A program made the translations under genes and the position numbers. A stretch of 64,000 bases of DNA from Liolophura sinensis (lineage: Eukaryota; Mollusca; Polyplacophora; Chitonida; Chitonidae), in assembly GCF_032854445.1 (NCBI RefSeq), contig NC_088301.1:19153808-19217807 (forward strand), read 5' to 3'. Each line of letters begins with the position of its first letter. The first letter of the stretch is position 1. The notes under the pieces were generated by a model. It searched no databases. It saw nothing but the letters and a program-made list of their open reading frames with translations, and was not told the DNA's origin. Shown here piece after piece: positions 41,201-46,778 of this stretch.

Positions 41201-43252
41201 AGTATGCCCAAGAGTATATATACCGTCCCCGTTAGCACAGCTGGCAGAGCGCCCGCTTCGGGAGCGGTAGATCCACGGTTAAACCTGGGTCGAGTCACAC
41301 CTAAGACTTTAAAAAAGGAAGTTGTAACTTCCTCGCTTGGCGTTCAGCGTGAAAGGGATAGTGCAACGACTGGTTGACCCATATCAGTATAATGGCTCAG
41401 GCGTGGTCGCTTACTTGCCTTCGGTAAGGCGTCTCAGTGAAGCAGCGCTAGATAAAAGAGCGGTGGAAATCCGTCCTGCAATAAGGAGGCGCATTACATG
41501 CACTCTAATGATTCCTTCGTTGTCATATGACTAAAAATTTGTTAAGTACGACGTTAAACCCCAAGCACTCGCTCACTCATTCAAGGCAGACTCTCTAGCC
41601 ATTCGGCCAAGGAAGTAGGAAACAAACATGTAGATCAGTAATTAAGTATTCTGACAATACTGATATCATTCATTTCTTTCTCTTTGCAGTGATATAAAAG
41701 GATTCTTAGAGTTAGACCTGGGTCCAAATGCAGAATTTTACTTTTTGAGAGAAAAATGTTACGAAATGACGGACAGAGAATATGTATATAAATTGTGTCC
41801 CTTTGACAAGGCGACACAACGTCAGAAGAGCGGTGGGGCTGAAACTACTTTAGGGTGAGTTATGCATGCGCAGGCAAAGCCAGTGTGAAGCGTTTTGGGG
41901 ATTTTAAGATGATTGGCTGTAAAACCTGTTTCTTTACTAACTTTTGTTGGCACAGGGCTTTAATGTCTCCTGACCGAGACCACAAACTTAACCAGTAAGT
42001 TTGTGTTCAGAGTTATAACAATGGTAGGTTTTAGTTGGATTTCCAGCGTTTTTCTTTCTGTCTTCTCCGGGGCTCGTCTCGGTTTCTTCCCATCACAAAG
42101 CTGGCCCTTGCCATACATGTGGAATATTCTTGAGTACGGCGTAAAATCAAATAGATAAATAAATATAAAATGACTGCGGTATTATTGGTGAAGGAAACCA
42201 GATTAAACCACTGACCTGAGGTGGGTTACTAACAACTCTCCCACCATTGACTTTTTGGTACAATGCTCTGACAAGGAGCTTTAGCTTTTTTTTTTTTAGT
42301 TCATTTATTGGATGATGTAGCTTACAGTACCACAAAGGCAAATAAATCATTGCAGCTGCATATTGGAGGACAAGTGCATATTGGAGGACAAGTTTTATTC
42401 AAAGATATTGAGTATTTGGGACTTGAAAGCACGTAATATTGAGTTCATTTCCTTTGCACATTCAGTTTTTCCAATCACCTTGATACTACAGGTACAATGC
42501 TGTTCTGCAAATTCAGTGAATCTCTGACTCATATCTATGGGTCTGACTAGGATTAAAACAGATAGCACTAGTATGCCACTGAACCCCTGTATTCCTATTA
42601 TCTCCTCAGAAACTGGGGGCACTGGTCCGGCCCAGCTGATAATGTGTACTCCAGTATGAAGTATGATAGAGGTCAGCATTGCTGGAATGGGCCAGACAGA
42701 TCTGTGGAGGTGAGTTCTGTAAAGGGAGGTAACATAGTCAGAGCATGTGTCAGGGACTGGTGATGTAGTTGATCTACCTAGTTTGCCCAAATACATGTAA
42801 ATTCATGAAATATTATGGTTTGTGCTGAGGCTTCAAATGTGTACATATTTTATGTTAGTCTGCTTTACTTGCATATTAACTATTTAACTATTTAATCTGT
42901 ACATTAGTTTCCATAATTATTTTAACTGTTGACACTGCCATATCTGTGAACTTAACGAGACCTTTTAGTGACCTATGTACTACATGTATTATCCAAAGCT
43001 GCACGGAATATGCAGACTGAGGTTTGTTGTGTTATCACTGTTTTTCTTGCACCAAGTTTTATTTAACATTTTGACCTGTCTTCACACCTTTTTTTTCTGC
43101 AGGTAATATTGCGCTGTGGCCTGGAGAATATGCTCACAGGTGCTTCTGAGCCAAATCGCTGTGAATACCAGTTCATTTTCACAACGCCCGCTGTGTGTTC
43201 TCAAAGCACAATGTCGGATGACGCTACACATGCGCCACATGTCGAACTTTAA
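12723..43252 (+). CDS. PRKCSH: Glucosidase 2 subunit beta (ER glucosidase II regulatory subunit)
   Basis: Non-catalytic partner of glucosidase II alpha. It retains the enzyme in the ER and binds mannose arms of N-glycans while the inner glucoses are trimmed in the calnexin cycle. Coding exons: 12723-12831, 14731-14847, 15905-16000, 18558-18615, 19685-19802, 24393-24456, 27188-27253, 27659-27743, then 30278-30359 or 31124-31202, 31538-31720, 35762-35872, 39421-39505, 40082-40151, 41690-41854, 42610-42709, 43103-43252. With the second alternative exon this gives 551 residues (human about 528). Order of parts: signal peptide 1-25, two LDLa-like modules about 45-120, coiled coil about 125-225, EF-hand pair about 228-265, acidic linker about 330-362, MRH domain about 415-535, terminus HVEL. 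All phases close. Introns hold snoRNAs, SINEs, satellites and a transposon. Confidence 0.95.
14731..14847 (+). CDS. PRKCSH: PRKCSH exon 2 (first LDLa-like module)
   Basis: Acceptor TATTTTTTAG; donor CCAG|GTGAGC. Encodes [20 protein letters not shown] then [20 protein letters not shown]. The acidic NDDYCDCxDGSDEPG signature is diagnostic of the subunit and binds calcium in LDLa folds. Phase 1 in and out. Confidence 0.95.
14875..15000 (+). repeat. SINE family A 3' fragment splitting the intron 2 donor array
   Basis: GTCAGCAACCTGCGGATGGT ... GAGTACGGCGCAAAATACA. It sits between the first donor-like unit at the exon 2 border and the rest of the array. Confidence 0.8.
15003..15465 (+). repeat. 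Minisatellite of splice-donor-like units in PRKCSH intron 2
   Basis: About 18 units of 24-28 bp of the form ACAGGTGAGTTTATTCTGTG GTTAG. At least eight contain exact CAGGTGAGT. The real exon 2 donor region (CCAGGTGAGCATACTCTGTG GTTAGA, from 14844) is clearly the same unit, so the array grew from the splice site. Confidence 0.9.
15905..16000 (+). CDS. PRKCSH: PRKCSH exon 3
   Basis: Acceptor CTTTTTTGCAG; donor GTG|GTATGG. Encodes [20 protein letters not shown] and then [12 protein letters not shown], matching family residues ACPNGxFHCxNxGxxPxxIxSxRVNDGxCD at the junction of the two LDLa modules. Confidence 0.95.
16275..17970. mobile_element. 1.7-kb element with about 190-bp inverted ends (non-autonomous DNA element)
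   Basis: Left end GAATTTTGACTGGGTTTCAG TTGTTTCTAGA, then GGAAGTGGCGCATGTGGTGC and GCAACAACAACG, recurs inverted at the right end (to about 17965) with moderate divergence. The interior has no transposase-like frame. Lies in PRKCSH intron 3. The class is unclear; target-site duplication not resolved. Confidence 0.7.
18285..19022 (+). repeat. Two SINE family A 3' fragments flanking PRKCSH exon 4
   Basis: 18285-18422 (GGGAAGGTCTGTCAGCAACC to AATAAATAAATAAAT) and about 18893-19022 (CCAGCAACCTATGGGAGGTC to GAGTACGGCATAAAACACC). Both lack the tRNA-like head. Confidence 0.75.
18558..18615 (+). CDS. PRKCSH: PRKCSH exon 4 (second LDLa-like module)
   Basis: Acceptor CCTGTTCAG; donor CAA|GTAAG. Encodes [19 protein letters not shown]. 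DCCDGxDEY closes the second LDLa module before the coiled coil. Phase 1 in, 2 out. Confidence 0.95.
19203..19460 (-). repeat. Dispersed repeat D, copy 3 (minus)
   Basis: Reverse complement of the 3542-3765 copy, with the blocks TTCACATGTTTGCAAGGTTA, GAAATTGGCCAGTCCAACC and GTTGCTCTTCATATGCG. Confidence 0.6.
19685..19802 (+). CDS. PRKCSH: PRKCSH exon 5 (coiled coil start)
   Basis: Acceptor TGATACAG; donor AAG|GTTTGT. Encodes [20 protein letters not shown] then [20 protein letters not shown], a charged helical segment. A decayed second copy of part of this exon lies at about 20219-20272. Confidence 0.93.
19995..20064 (+). ncRNA. Intronic C/D-box snoRNA, copy 1 (18S guide, SNORD30-like)
   Basis: C box GTGATGA at 20003-20009, D box CTGA at 20054-20057, and a perfect 7-bp terminal stem, AATGAGC with GCTCATT, joining the two ends. 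An AAGTCTCGTTCGT element precedes an ATGA that can serve as D' box, and a TGATTA follows as possible C' box. The guide is complementary to ACGAACGAGACU, which I recognise as a conserved 18S rRNA segment. The fifth base before D' pairs with an A, so 2'-O-methylation of that A is predicted; from memory this is the human SNORD30 site. It lies in the sense direction 193 bases into PRKCSH intron 5, the usual host arrangement. Confidence 0.85.
20219..20272 (+). pseudogene. Decayed partial duplicate of PRKCSH exon 5
   Basis: GAGGCAGGGAAAATGAAGAT and the following bases match exon 5 from GAGGCAGAGAAAATGAAAAT onward. Read in the exon 5 frame this gives [13 protein letters not shown] against [13 protein letters not shown], followed by a one-base deletion. 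No usable acceptor is seen. It lies after snoRNA copy 1, consistent with duplication of an exon 5 plus snoRNA unit. Confidence 0.7.
20752..21853 (-). pseudogene. Decayed pogo/Tigger-type (DDE) transposase
   Basis: Read on the minus strand from an ATG near 21853, the first part gives [18 protein letters not shown], like the N-terminal helix-turn-helix of pogo-class elements. Further on come [17 protein letters not shown] (around the first catalytic Asp), [19 protein letters not shown] and [10 protein letters not shown] (around the second Asp). Stops and frameshifts separate these blocks, so it is dead. It sits in PRKCSH intron 5 between snoRNA copies 1 and 2. Terminal repeats were not located. 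Confidence 0.75.
22041..22096 (+). repeat. CA/TA compound microsatellite
   Basis: About sixteen CA units run directly into about ten TA units, beside the transposase remnant in PRKCSH intron 5. Confidence 0.95.
22659..22742 (+). ncRNA. Intronic C/D-box snoRNA, copy 2 (18S guide, SNORD30-like)
   Basis: C box GTGATGA at 22667-22673, D box CTGA at 22732-22735, terminal stem AATGAGC with GCTCATT (7 bp, perfect). The CCAAGTCTCGTTCGTATGA block is identical to copies 1 and 3, while the rest has diverged and is 14 nt longer than copy 1. About 60 bp of 5' flank also resembles copy 1, so the copies arose by segment duplication. Confidence 0.83.
23231..23585 (+). repeat. TA microsatellite, SINE A minus fragment, ATT microsatellite
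   Basis: TA run at about 23233-23265 with a T tract, a minus SINE A fragment at about 23353-23520 (TTTATTTATTTGATTGG onward), and an ATT run at about 23550-23585. All in PRKCSH intron 5. Confidence 0.8.
23968..24045 (+). ncRNA. Intronic C/D-box snoRNA, copy 3 (18S guide, SNORD30-like)
   Basis: C box GTGATGA at 23978-23984, D box CTGA at 24033-24036. The terminal stem has changed but still pairs: ACAGTGAGC with GCTTACTGT gives nine pairs including one G-U. The guide block CCAAGTCTCGTTCGTATGA is unchanged. Conserved guide plus a re-paired stem argues that the copy is or was recently functional. Confidence 0.82.
24393..24456 (+). CDS. PRKCSH: PRKCSH exon 6 (coiled coil)
   Basis: Acceptor TTTTTTTGTTAAAAAG; donor AAG|GTAAAT. 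Encodes [21 protein letters not shown], heptad-like helix. Phase 0 in, 1 out. Confidence 0.88.
25125..25490 (+). repeat. Two SINE family A copies head to tail, both incomplete
   Basis: First copy from TAACTCAGGAGCCTCTCACC to the AAATAAATCA tail near 25349; a second partial copy begins GCTGGCTTCCTGTCTGGTCG and ends GTACGACGTAAAACAGC. Inside PRKCSH intron 6. Confidence 0.75.
25535..26980 (+). repeat. 98-bp satellite array in PRKCSH intron 6
   Basis: About 13 near-identical 98-bp units containing AACAGGCATAAAGTGACAAA, ATGTGACAAATTT and AAAATCTGGCCAGTTTTACA. Units degrade and shorten toward 26800-26980. The many 60-72-codon minus-strand frames here are repeat by-products. Divergence is lowest in the middle, as expected from unequal exchange. 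Confidence 0.93.
27188..27253 (+). CDS. PRKCSH: PRKCSH exon 7 (coiled coil)
   Basis: Acceptor TTTTTTCAG; donor AAG|GTAATA. Encodes [20 protein letters not shown] plus W and E, close to the human EEAEKPEREAKEQHQKLWE. Phase 1 in and out. Confidence 0.92.
27293..27585 (+). repeat. SINE family A, near full-length, plus
   Basis: Head GGGGGCCTCCGTGGCCAAGG, B-box region GTGAGTTCAAATCC, end GAGTACAGCATAAAACGCC. It carries an internal partial duplication of the CCGGGCTCTGCCC block. In PRKCSH intron 7. Confidence 0.88.
27659..27743 (+). CDS. PRKCSH: PRKCSH exon 8 (first EF-hand start)
   Basis: Acceptor ACTTTCAG; donor AATGT|GTAAGT. Encodes [20 protein letters not shown] then EMDLNKDNV. The last residues open a calcium loop (DLNKDNV) that is finished by either alternative exon. 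Its last bases and donor are the seed of the satellite that follows. Phase 1 in, 2 out. Confidence 0.93.
27744..29560 (+). repeat. Satellite built from the PRKCSH exon 8 splice donor
   Basis: Starts exactly at the donor. The basic 24-bp unit is ATGAATAAGGACAATGTGTA AGTT, matching the last bases of exon 8 plus its donor. Most of the array is a 48-bp dimer alternating ATGAGTAAGGACAGGGTGTA and ATGAATTAGGACGATATGTA, about 36-38 times. Nearly every 24-bp step carries GTAAGT. Decayed units (TTAATAAGGACAATATAAGC) continue to about 29720. A long minus-strand frame across it is an artefact. Confidence 0.95.
30278..30359 (+). CDS. PRKCSH: PRKCSH exon 9a (alternative EF-hand exon)
   Basis: Acceptor GTTTATTTTCAG; donor AAG|GTATTG; 82 nt, phase 2 in and 0 out. 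Encodes [19 protein letters not shown] then KISGKELK. Joined to exon 8 it completes loop 1 as DLNKDNVLDRGE and supplies loop 2 [12 protein letters not shown], both with canonical ligand positions. It is a homologue of exon 9b one residue longer, with a different loop. Joining 9a to 9b would give a stop within 13 codons. Expression must be shown by RNA. Confidence 0.8.
30480..30835 (+). repeat. TA microsatellite and an unclassified SINE-like element
   Basis: TA run at about 30484-30506. Then triplicated TAATGGGGCCCTCGG (30627-30670) leads into CAACAGCTCACACTGTTGAG and ends GCGGCATTAAATACCAATCA with an A-rich tail, like other SINE 3' ends here. It lies in the intron between alternative exons 9a and 9b. 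Confidence 0.5.
31124..31202 (+). CDS. PRKCSH: PRKCSH exon 9b (EF-hand exon, canonical form)
   Basis: Acceptor TTGCACATTTTCAG; donor AAG|GTATGA; 79 nt, phase 2 in and 0 out. Encodes [18 protein letters not shown] then VVSDDEAK. Joined to exon 8 it gives loops DLNKDNVVDLLE and [12 protein letters not shown] spaced exactly as in the human protein, so I take it as the ancestral form. Confidence 0.9.
31538..31720 (+). CDS. PRKCSH: PRKCSH exon 11 (linker)
   Basis: Acceptor TTTTGATACAG; donor GAG|GTAAAT; 61 codons, phase 0 both ends. Encodes [20 protein letters not shown], then SIKDIYRPL and a Pro/Glu-rich tail. DxxxFxxxxWxxIKDxYR is shared with the vertebrate subunit. (I number 9a and 9b as exons 9 and 10.). 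Confidence 0.93.
32530..32590 (+). repeat. CCTGA pentanucleotide repeat
   Basis: Ten or so perfect ACCTG units in PRKCSH intron 11. A short ACAT repeat (CATACATACATACATA) follows at about 32729-32747. Confidence 0.95.
32779..33060 (+). repeat. SINE-like family C, copy 1
   Basis: tRNA-like start GGCCGCTTCGGTGGCCCAAT TGTTAGAGC, then GAGGAAAGAAACAGGAGTGG and GTGTCACTGGGTGGGGTGTC. A related stretch lies inverted at about 40752-40935, and a looser match at 53800-53900. Confidence 0.5.
33040..33600 (+). repeat. Dispersed repeat E, copy 1, with poly-C tract
   Basis: GGTGAAATACGGCCTCTTGT ... GTTTTATTCTAACTGG ... TCATCACATTTAACATAC ... TTAGTCCACCAGCAAAACCC matches 44660-45060. A C-rich tract lies at 33197-33230. 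Intron 11 of PRKCSH. Confidence 0.65.
34560..34823 (+). repeat. SINE family A, near full-length, plus
   Basis: GGGCCTCCGTGGCCAAAGGG head, CAATTCCAGCTCATGCTGGC body, GAGTACATCATAAGACACC end and AAATAAATAAAA tail. Intron 11. Confidence 0.85.
34824..35574 (+). other. Rest of PRKCSH intron 11
   Basis: AT-rich; no gene, RNA gene or repeat I can support. Confidence 0.3.
35575..35761 (+). repeat. Four tandem units ending at the PRKCSH exon 12 acceptor
   Basis: CACTTCTGACACCAAATTTT recurs four times at 46-60-bp steps, the last copy running straight into TGTATGTTAG and exon 12. Confidence 0.75.
35762..35872 (+). CDS. PRKCSH: PRKCSH exon 12 (acidic stretch)
   Basis: Acceptor TGTATGTTAG; donor GAA|GTGAGTA. 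Encodes VPPPPTF followed by about 30 mostly Asp/Glu residues ([18 protein letters not shown] at its core). The human subunit has a comparable poly-Glu tract here. Phase 0 both ends, 37 codons. Confidence 0.9.
35873..39420 (+). other. PRKCSH intron 12
   Basis: No coding exon seen. Contains dispersed repeat D copy 4 (about 38128-38335), a T tract at about 38379-38400, and a degenerate SINE-like stretch at about 38850-39075 (GACGTCGGTTCAATCCC resembles a B box). Confidence 0.5.
39421..39505 (+). CDS. PRKCSH: PRKCSH exon 13
   Basis: Acceptor TTGCCGCTTGCAG; donor CAAG|GTAACA. Encodes [20 protein letters not shown] then EETKLLIQ; KMPxYxExT marks the start of the C-terminal region in this family. 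Phase 0 in, 1 out. Confidence 0.93.
40082..40151 (+). CDS. PRKCSH: PRKCSH exon 14
   Basis: Acceptor TTATTTTTCAG; donor TTAG|GTGAGT. Encodes [20 protein letters not shown] then KEIR, the helix before the MRH domain (human AAQEARNKFEEAERSLKDME). Phase 1 in, 2 out. Confidence 0.93.
40620..40935. repeat. SINE A plus fragment followed by family C minus fragment
   Basis: 40620-40750 keeps CAGGAGTCTCTCAAAAATGC to CTGCCCAGTTTCCTTCC; from about 40752 the sequence matches inverted family C (ACACCTCACCCAATCACATT). Confidence 0.5.
41006..41579 (+). repeat. Composite repeat copy 1 ending in SINE family B
   Basis: A SINE A tail (about 41035-41095), a linker (CCACGAAATATCTTTTTCCC GATCGGAGG), then full SINE B at 41225-41577: tRNA-like CCCCGTTAGCACAGCTGGCA, GCTTCGGGAGCGG anticodon-arm-like hairpin, CCTGGGTCGAGTC B box, tail GACGTTAAACCCCAAGCACT. 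The whole block recurs at 46023-46606. Confidence 0.88.
41690..41854 (+). CDS. PRKCSH: PRKCSH exon 15 (MRH domain, first half)
   Basis: Acceptor TTTCTCTTTGCAG; donor TTAGG|GTGAGT. Encodes [40 protein letters not shown] and [15 protein letters not shown]. Contains the conserved CYE, EYVYxLCPF and the Gln expected to contact mannose. Phase 2 both ends. Confidence 0.94.
41956..41994 (+). CDS. PRKCSH: Possible 39-nt cassette exon in PRKCSH (MRH loop)
   Basis: TTTACTAAC, a perfect branch-point match, precedes acceptor TTGGCACAG; the donor is CCA|GTAAGT. The 39-nt exon is in phase 2 at both ends, so it can be used or skipped freely, inserting about 13 residues ([13 protein letters not shown]) between exons 15 and 16. 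The insert resembles the neighbouring WIGPDHDKFS segment of human MRH, hinting at exon duplication. The family alignment is gap-free without it. Confidence 0.45.
42055..42165 (+). repeat. SINE family A 3' fragment
   Basis: TCTCGGTTTCTTCCCATCAC to GAGTACGGCGTAAAATCA with AAATAAATA tail, intron between exons 15 and 16. Confidence 0.7.
42610..42709 (+). CDS. PRKCSH: PRKCSH exon 16 (MRH domain)
   Basis: Acceptor TATCTCCTCAG; donor GAG|GTGAGT. Encodes [20 protein letters not shown] then [13 protein letters not shown]; WxGP, MKYxxGxxCWNGPxRS are MRH hallmarks. Phase 2 in, 0 out. Confidence 0.95.
43103..43252 (+). CDS. PRKCSH: PRKCSH exon 17 (MRH end, HVEL terminus)
   Basis: Acceptor TTTTTTTTCTGCAG. 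Encodes [20 protein letters not shown], then [12 protein letters not shown] and a short tail ending HVEL before TAA. Arg (ILRCG), Glu and Tyr (RCEY) of the mannose site are present. HVEL is a variant of the ER retrieval signal (human HDEL). Confidence 0.95.
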   Translation, partial: VILRCGLENMLTGASEPNRCEYQFIFTTPAVCSQSTMSDDATHAPHVEL

Positions 43253-44230
43253 ACCTGTCTATCTGTCTGTCTTTGTGTTTTCATTCTCACCTCATTAAGT
43301 TTTTTTTGATAGTGCTTAATCAGTTGTAGCTGACAAAGTATTTATTTCAAACTATTGGCATTTTCACGGCATATTTTTAACATTGTTATACATTAAAAGG
43401 TTGAAGCATTAAGTACTATGGGATGTTGTCTACGACTTCTGAAGTATTCATTTAGAATGCTTATTCTGCCTACTCTTTGGCGTTTTTATTCTGGCTCAAA
43501 AAGAGTAGCTCAAAAATAGTAGCTCAAAAAGAGTAGCAGCAAGTATTCATTACTGAGTCGGGACTGCATTTTGAAGTGGAAGATGCATTTCATATAGATG
43601 GATGCTCTCAGGTTAAATGTCCCATTTCTAGTTTTCCATCAACATTTGGGAGAGGCAAAATAACAGTAGGGAGTGATTGTCATTTAAGTGCATGTCTAAG
43701 ACTAATTTTATTGGAAAAAATACTTCAGTTTAAGCTGAACTAAAGTTGATACTTTCAGCAGATGGCATTGTAAAGCCAAGCAAAGGTGTTTAAAGATATT
43801 CAATTTTTACCTGATATATTAAAGTTAATGACTACAGCATTAAAGTCAGTCTGCGTGTCTTGTGCATCTCACATTATGGTATTAGATAGGTTCTTATATA
43901 ACTTGACATTGTTGAGTATCAATATCCTGAAAAATTATAGGGTCAAGTTGGATTTATGCCTAATACCACCAAAATGAACAAAGCAGACTTTTGTTATTTT
44001 GCTCTTGAGTGCAAAACAGTATTGTAGAGCATGTTTTTTGTGCTGAATGCATTCCAGGATGAGTATTTATTGAGCAAAGGAAACAGTTTTTACCAGTTGT
44101 CATAGTGGTAGTAAAACACATAAAAGTGCTTGTAGCGAGATGCCAGAATATTTAACATGCTGTTTCTGTTTCAAATTGTAAACTCGGATAAAAACTGATT
44201 AAATAATAAATGTTCTTCTTGGTCAATATT
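43253..44230 (+). other. PRKCSH 3' UTR and polyadenylation signal
   Basis: No open frame of note. An AATAAA hexamer at 44205-44210 followed by a T/G-rich stretch (TGTTCTTCTTGGTC) is the best cleavage signal, giving a 3' UTR near 970 nt. Earlier sites cannot be excluded. Confidence 0.5.
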
Positions 44231-44384
44231 GTATTGGTGTTATGTGTGTTTTATATATACATCACCTTCGCTCTAAAAACTAGGTATGGGTAGGGATGGT
44301 ATAGTGATTGGCATTCGTTGTGTTGTCATTATGTGTTAACTATTTAATTGTTGTACTGTAAAATTTTTCTCGTATAACATGACT

Positions 44385-44680
44385 GGTCTTCCAGCAACCT
44401 ACGGGTAGTCGTGGGTTTGCCCCAGGCTAAGACCAGAGGAACGGCGACAGTGTGTTAGACGTACAGCATAGAGAGTAAGACGAGAGCAACGGCGACAGTG
44501 TGATAGATTTACAGTATAGAGAGTGAGACCAGAGCAACAGCGACAGTGTGATAGACGTACAGCATAGAGAGTAAAACCAGGGCAACGGCGACAGTGTGAT
44601 AAACGTACAGCGTAATGAGTAAGACAGGAACAACGGCGACAGTGTGATAGACGCACAGCATAGAGAGTAAGACCACCTTA
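44385..44680 (+). repeat. 48-bp minisatellite, about five copies
   Basis: Units of the form AGTAAGACCAGAGCAACGGC GACAGTGTGATAGACGTACA GCATAGAG. It seems to be an amplified piece of dispersed repeat E, in which GTACAGCATAGAGAGCAAGA occurs once. A SINE A scrap precedes it. Confidence 0.85.
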
Positions 44681-45140
44681 CCGGTGAAATACAGCCTCTT
44701 GTCAATTTACCTCAGTCAGGGTTTTATTCTAACTGTTAATGTAAATGTATAAAAAGTAGCAATTTACACGCCCTCTAGCTTCATGGCTTAAGCTGAATTA
44801 GGTAAAAAAAAAATATGTAGTGATGTTAATTGCAATTTAAAAGATGTCCCTGGTCTAGAATTACTCAAATTGCTGTGTTCTCATCACATTTAACATACAA
44901 TCACTTTAAAACAATGCAAAGGGACCAGGCCTCGGGGATACTTAGTCCACGGGCAAAATCCTGGTTTATGCAGGAATACAAAATAATCAAACACGTACAG
45001 CATAGAGAGCAAGACCAGACCAACGGAGACAAGAGTGATAGCTGGCAAATGGTAGCAACGTAACCTGTGACCTCTTGCCAGTTTACCTCAGTCGAGGTTT
45101 TATTCTAACTGTTTATGTAAGTGTATAAATAGAGGCAACT
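44660..45140 (+). repeat. Dispersed repeat E, copy 2
   Basis: Matches 33040-33510 over CCGGTGAAATACAGCCTCTT, GGTTTTATTCTAACTG, TCATCACATTTAACATAC and TTAGTCCACGGGCAAAATCC. Part of the start repeats again near 45060-45130. Confidence 0.65.
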
Positions 45141-45454
45141 TACACGACCCCTAGCACATACCGTTCCCTCTTTCAGTCTTACCGTTATTGATTTCCATTT
45201 GTGGCATGCACATGTATTTGTGGGAAATTGGAATGTGCGTCACTTCAGTAAATTCCTCATTCGTCCAACCGTAAAACTGACTGCAATGTTTTGCAGAGCA
45301 ATGTTGAAGGTTTAGAACAGCCAAATAAATGAATACGATTAAACAAAATGACCTGTGTGACAAATGCTATGAGAGACTGAATAAATGAATGTCTGAATGC
45401 AGTTTCACGCCCTACTGTCCGTATCTTTGATATATTCAATCTAATTGAAATTTA

Positions 45455-45670
45455 TTTATTTGATAGAAGTTTTACGCCGTACTCAAGAATATTTCACTTA
45501 TACGACGGCGGACAGCACTATGGTGGGAGAAACCGGGCAAAGACTAGGAAAACCCACAGGTTGCTGGCAGGCCTTCCCACGTACCCTCAGAGAGGAAGTC
45601 CGCATGAGCTGGTCTTGAACTCAGAGCCATCGAACTGTCTAGAAGCTCCATGGTCATTGCGCCGCGGGAG
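45455..45670 (-). repeat. SINE family A, minus, diverged
   Basis: TTTATTTATTTGATAGAAGT, ACGCCGTACTCAAGAATATT, GAAACCGGGCAAAGACTAGG, ending near GTCATTGCGCCGCGGGAGTC; the head is degraded. Confidence 0.75.
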
Positions 45671-46022
45671 TCCAACTAATAAAACTTGGCACCAATACAG
45701 CATTCCCAGATAAAACAGCAACAGGTGATAGGTGAATTAATAAAACTGCAAAAAGTACATCTAAACGTTTACGCCAGTGTAATAGGCCTACGTTAAGACA
45801 GTGATAATACAGCAGCCGGTTGATTCATATCATGAGGATTACCGTCTGTCGCCACACCAGTCACAAATCTCGTATTGTGCATACAGTTCATCGATCTTCA
45901 TGTCCATTCTCGCTTCTCGCTACAGACTTTACCAACAGGATAATGTGTGCCCAGCTATATCGTCAGTAAGTGAGTATGTCTTAGCTGAATAAAACCATTT
46001 TAACACCCACTTAACTGCGGGT

Positions 46023-46606
46023 TTTCATAAAGAGTTAATCTTGCACAAATACACCGTCGTATAAATGAAATATTCTTTAGCAGAGTCTAAAACACCAATA
46101 AAATAAATAAATAAATCATAAACAAATATAGGAATTTTTCCACGAAATATCTTTTTCCCGATCGGAGGTGTTTATACTTGTTTTATGCAATACCGGTATG
46201 TACAATATGCCCAAGTACAGTACGCCCAAGAGTATATTATACCGGCCCTGTCAGCACAGTTGGCAGAGCACCCGCTTCGGGAGCGGTAGATCCACGGTTA
46301 AACCTGGGTCGAGTCACACCTAAGACTTTAAAAGAGGAAGTTGCAGCTTCCTCGCTTGGCGTTCAGCATGAGAGGCATAGTGCAACGACTGTTTGACCCA
46401 TATCAGTATAATGGCTCGGGCGGGTCAGCTTACTTGCTTTCGGTAAGTCGTCTCAGTGAAGCAGCACTAGACAAAAGAGCCGTGGAAATCCGTCCTGCAA
46501 CAGGGAGGCACATTACATACACTCTAATGATTCCTTCGTCGTCATATGACTGAAAAATTGTTAAGTACGACGTTAAACCCCAAGCACTCACTCACTCACT
46601 CATCCA
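46023..46606 (+). repeat. Composite repeat copy 2 ending in SINE family B
   Basis: Same order as 41006-41579: SINE A tail, linker, then SINE B from about 46243 (GGCCCTGTCAGCACAGTTGG) to GACGTTAAACCCCAAGCACT. Most differences are single bases. Lies between PRKCSH and the FkbM gene. Confidence 0.88.
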
Positions 46607-46778
46607 AGAGTATAGAGCACATTCTAAATTAAAGATGGTTTTTAATGTCCACAATACTGTTGAAAATGGCATGGCTGAAGAAAAGTACAAAAAAATTGTT
46701 CCTCCAGTGAAGCACGTGTACAACAGCACTCATCATATGAAATTCTGTTGTGAAAATCGTCGCTAAGACAGTCTTATA

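Noticed and set aside
41225-41300. tRNA gene
   Set aside because: The tRNA-like boxes belong to SINE family B, which recurs with the same non-tRNA body elsewhere in the window; the same holds for heads of SINE family A.
44399-44705. Cys/Leu-rich minus frames (RLSHCRRCSGLTLYAV)
   Set aside because: By-products of the 48-bp minisatellite.
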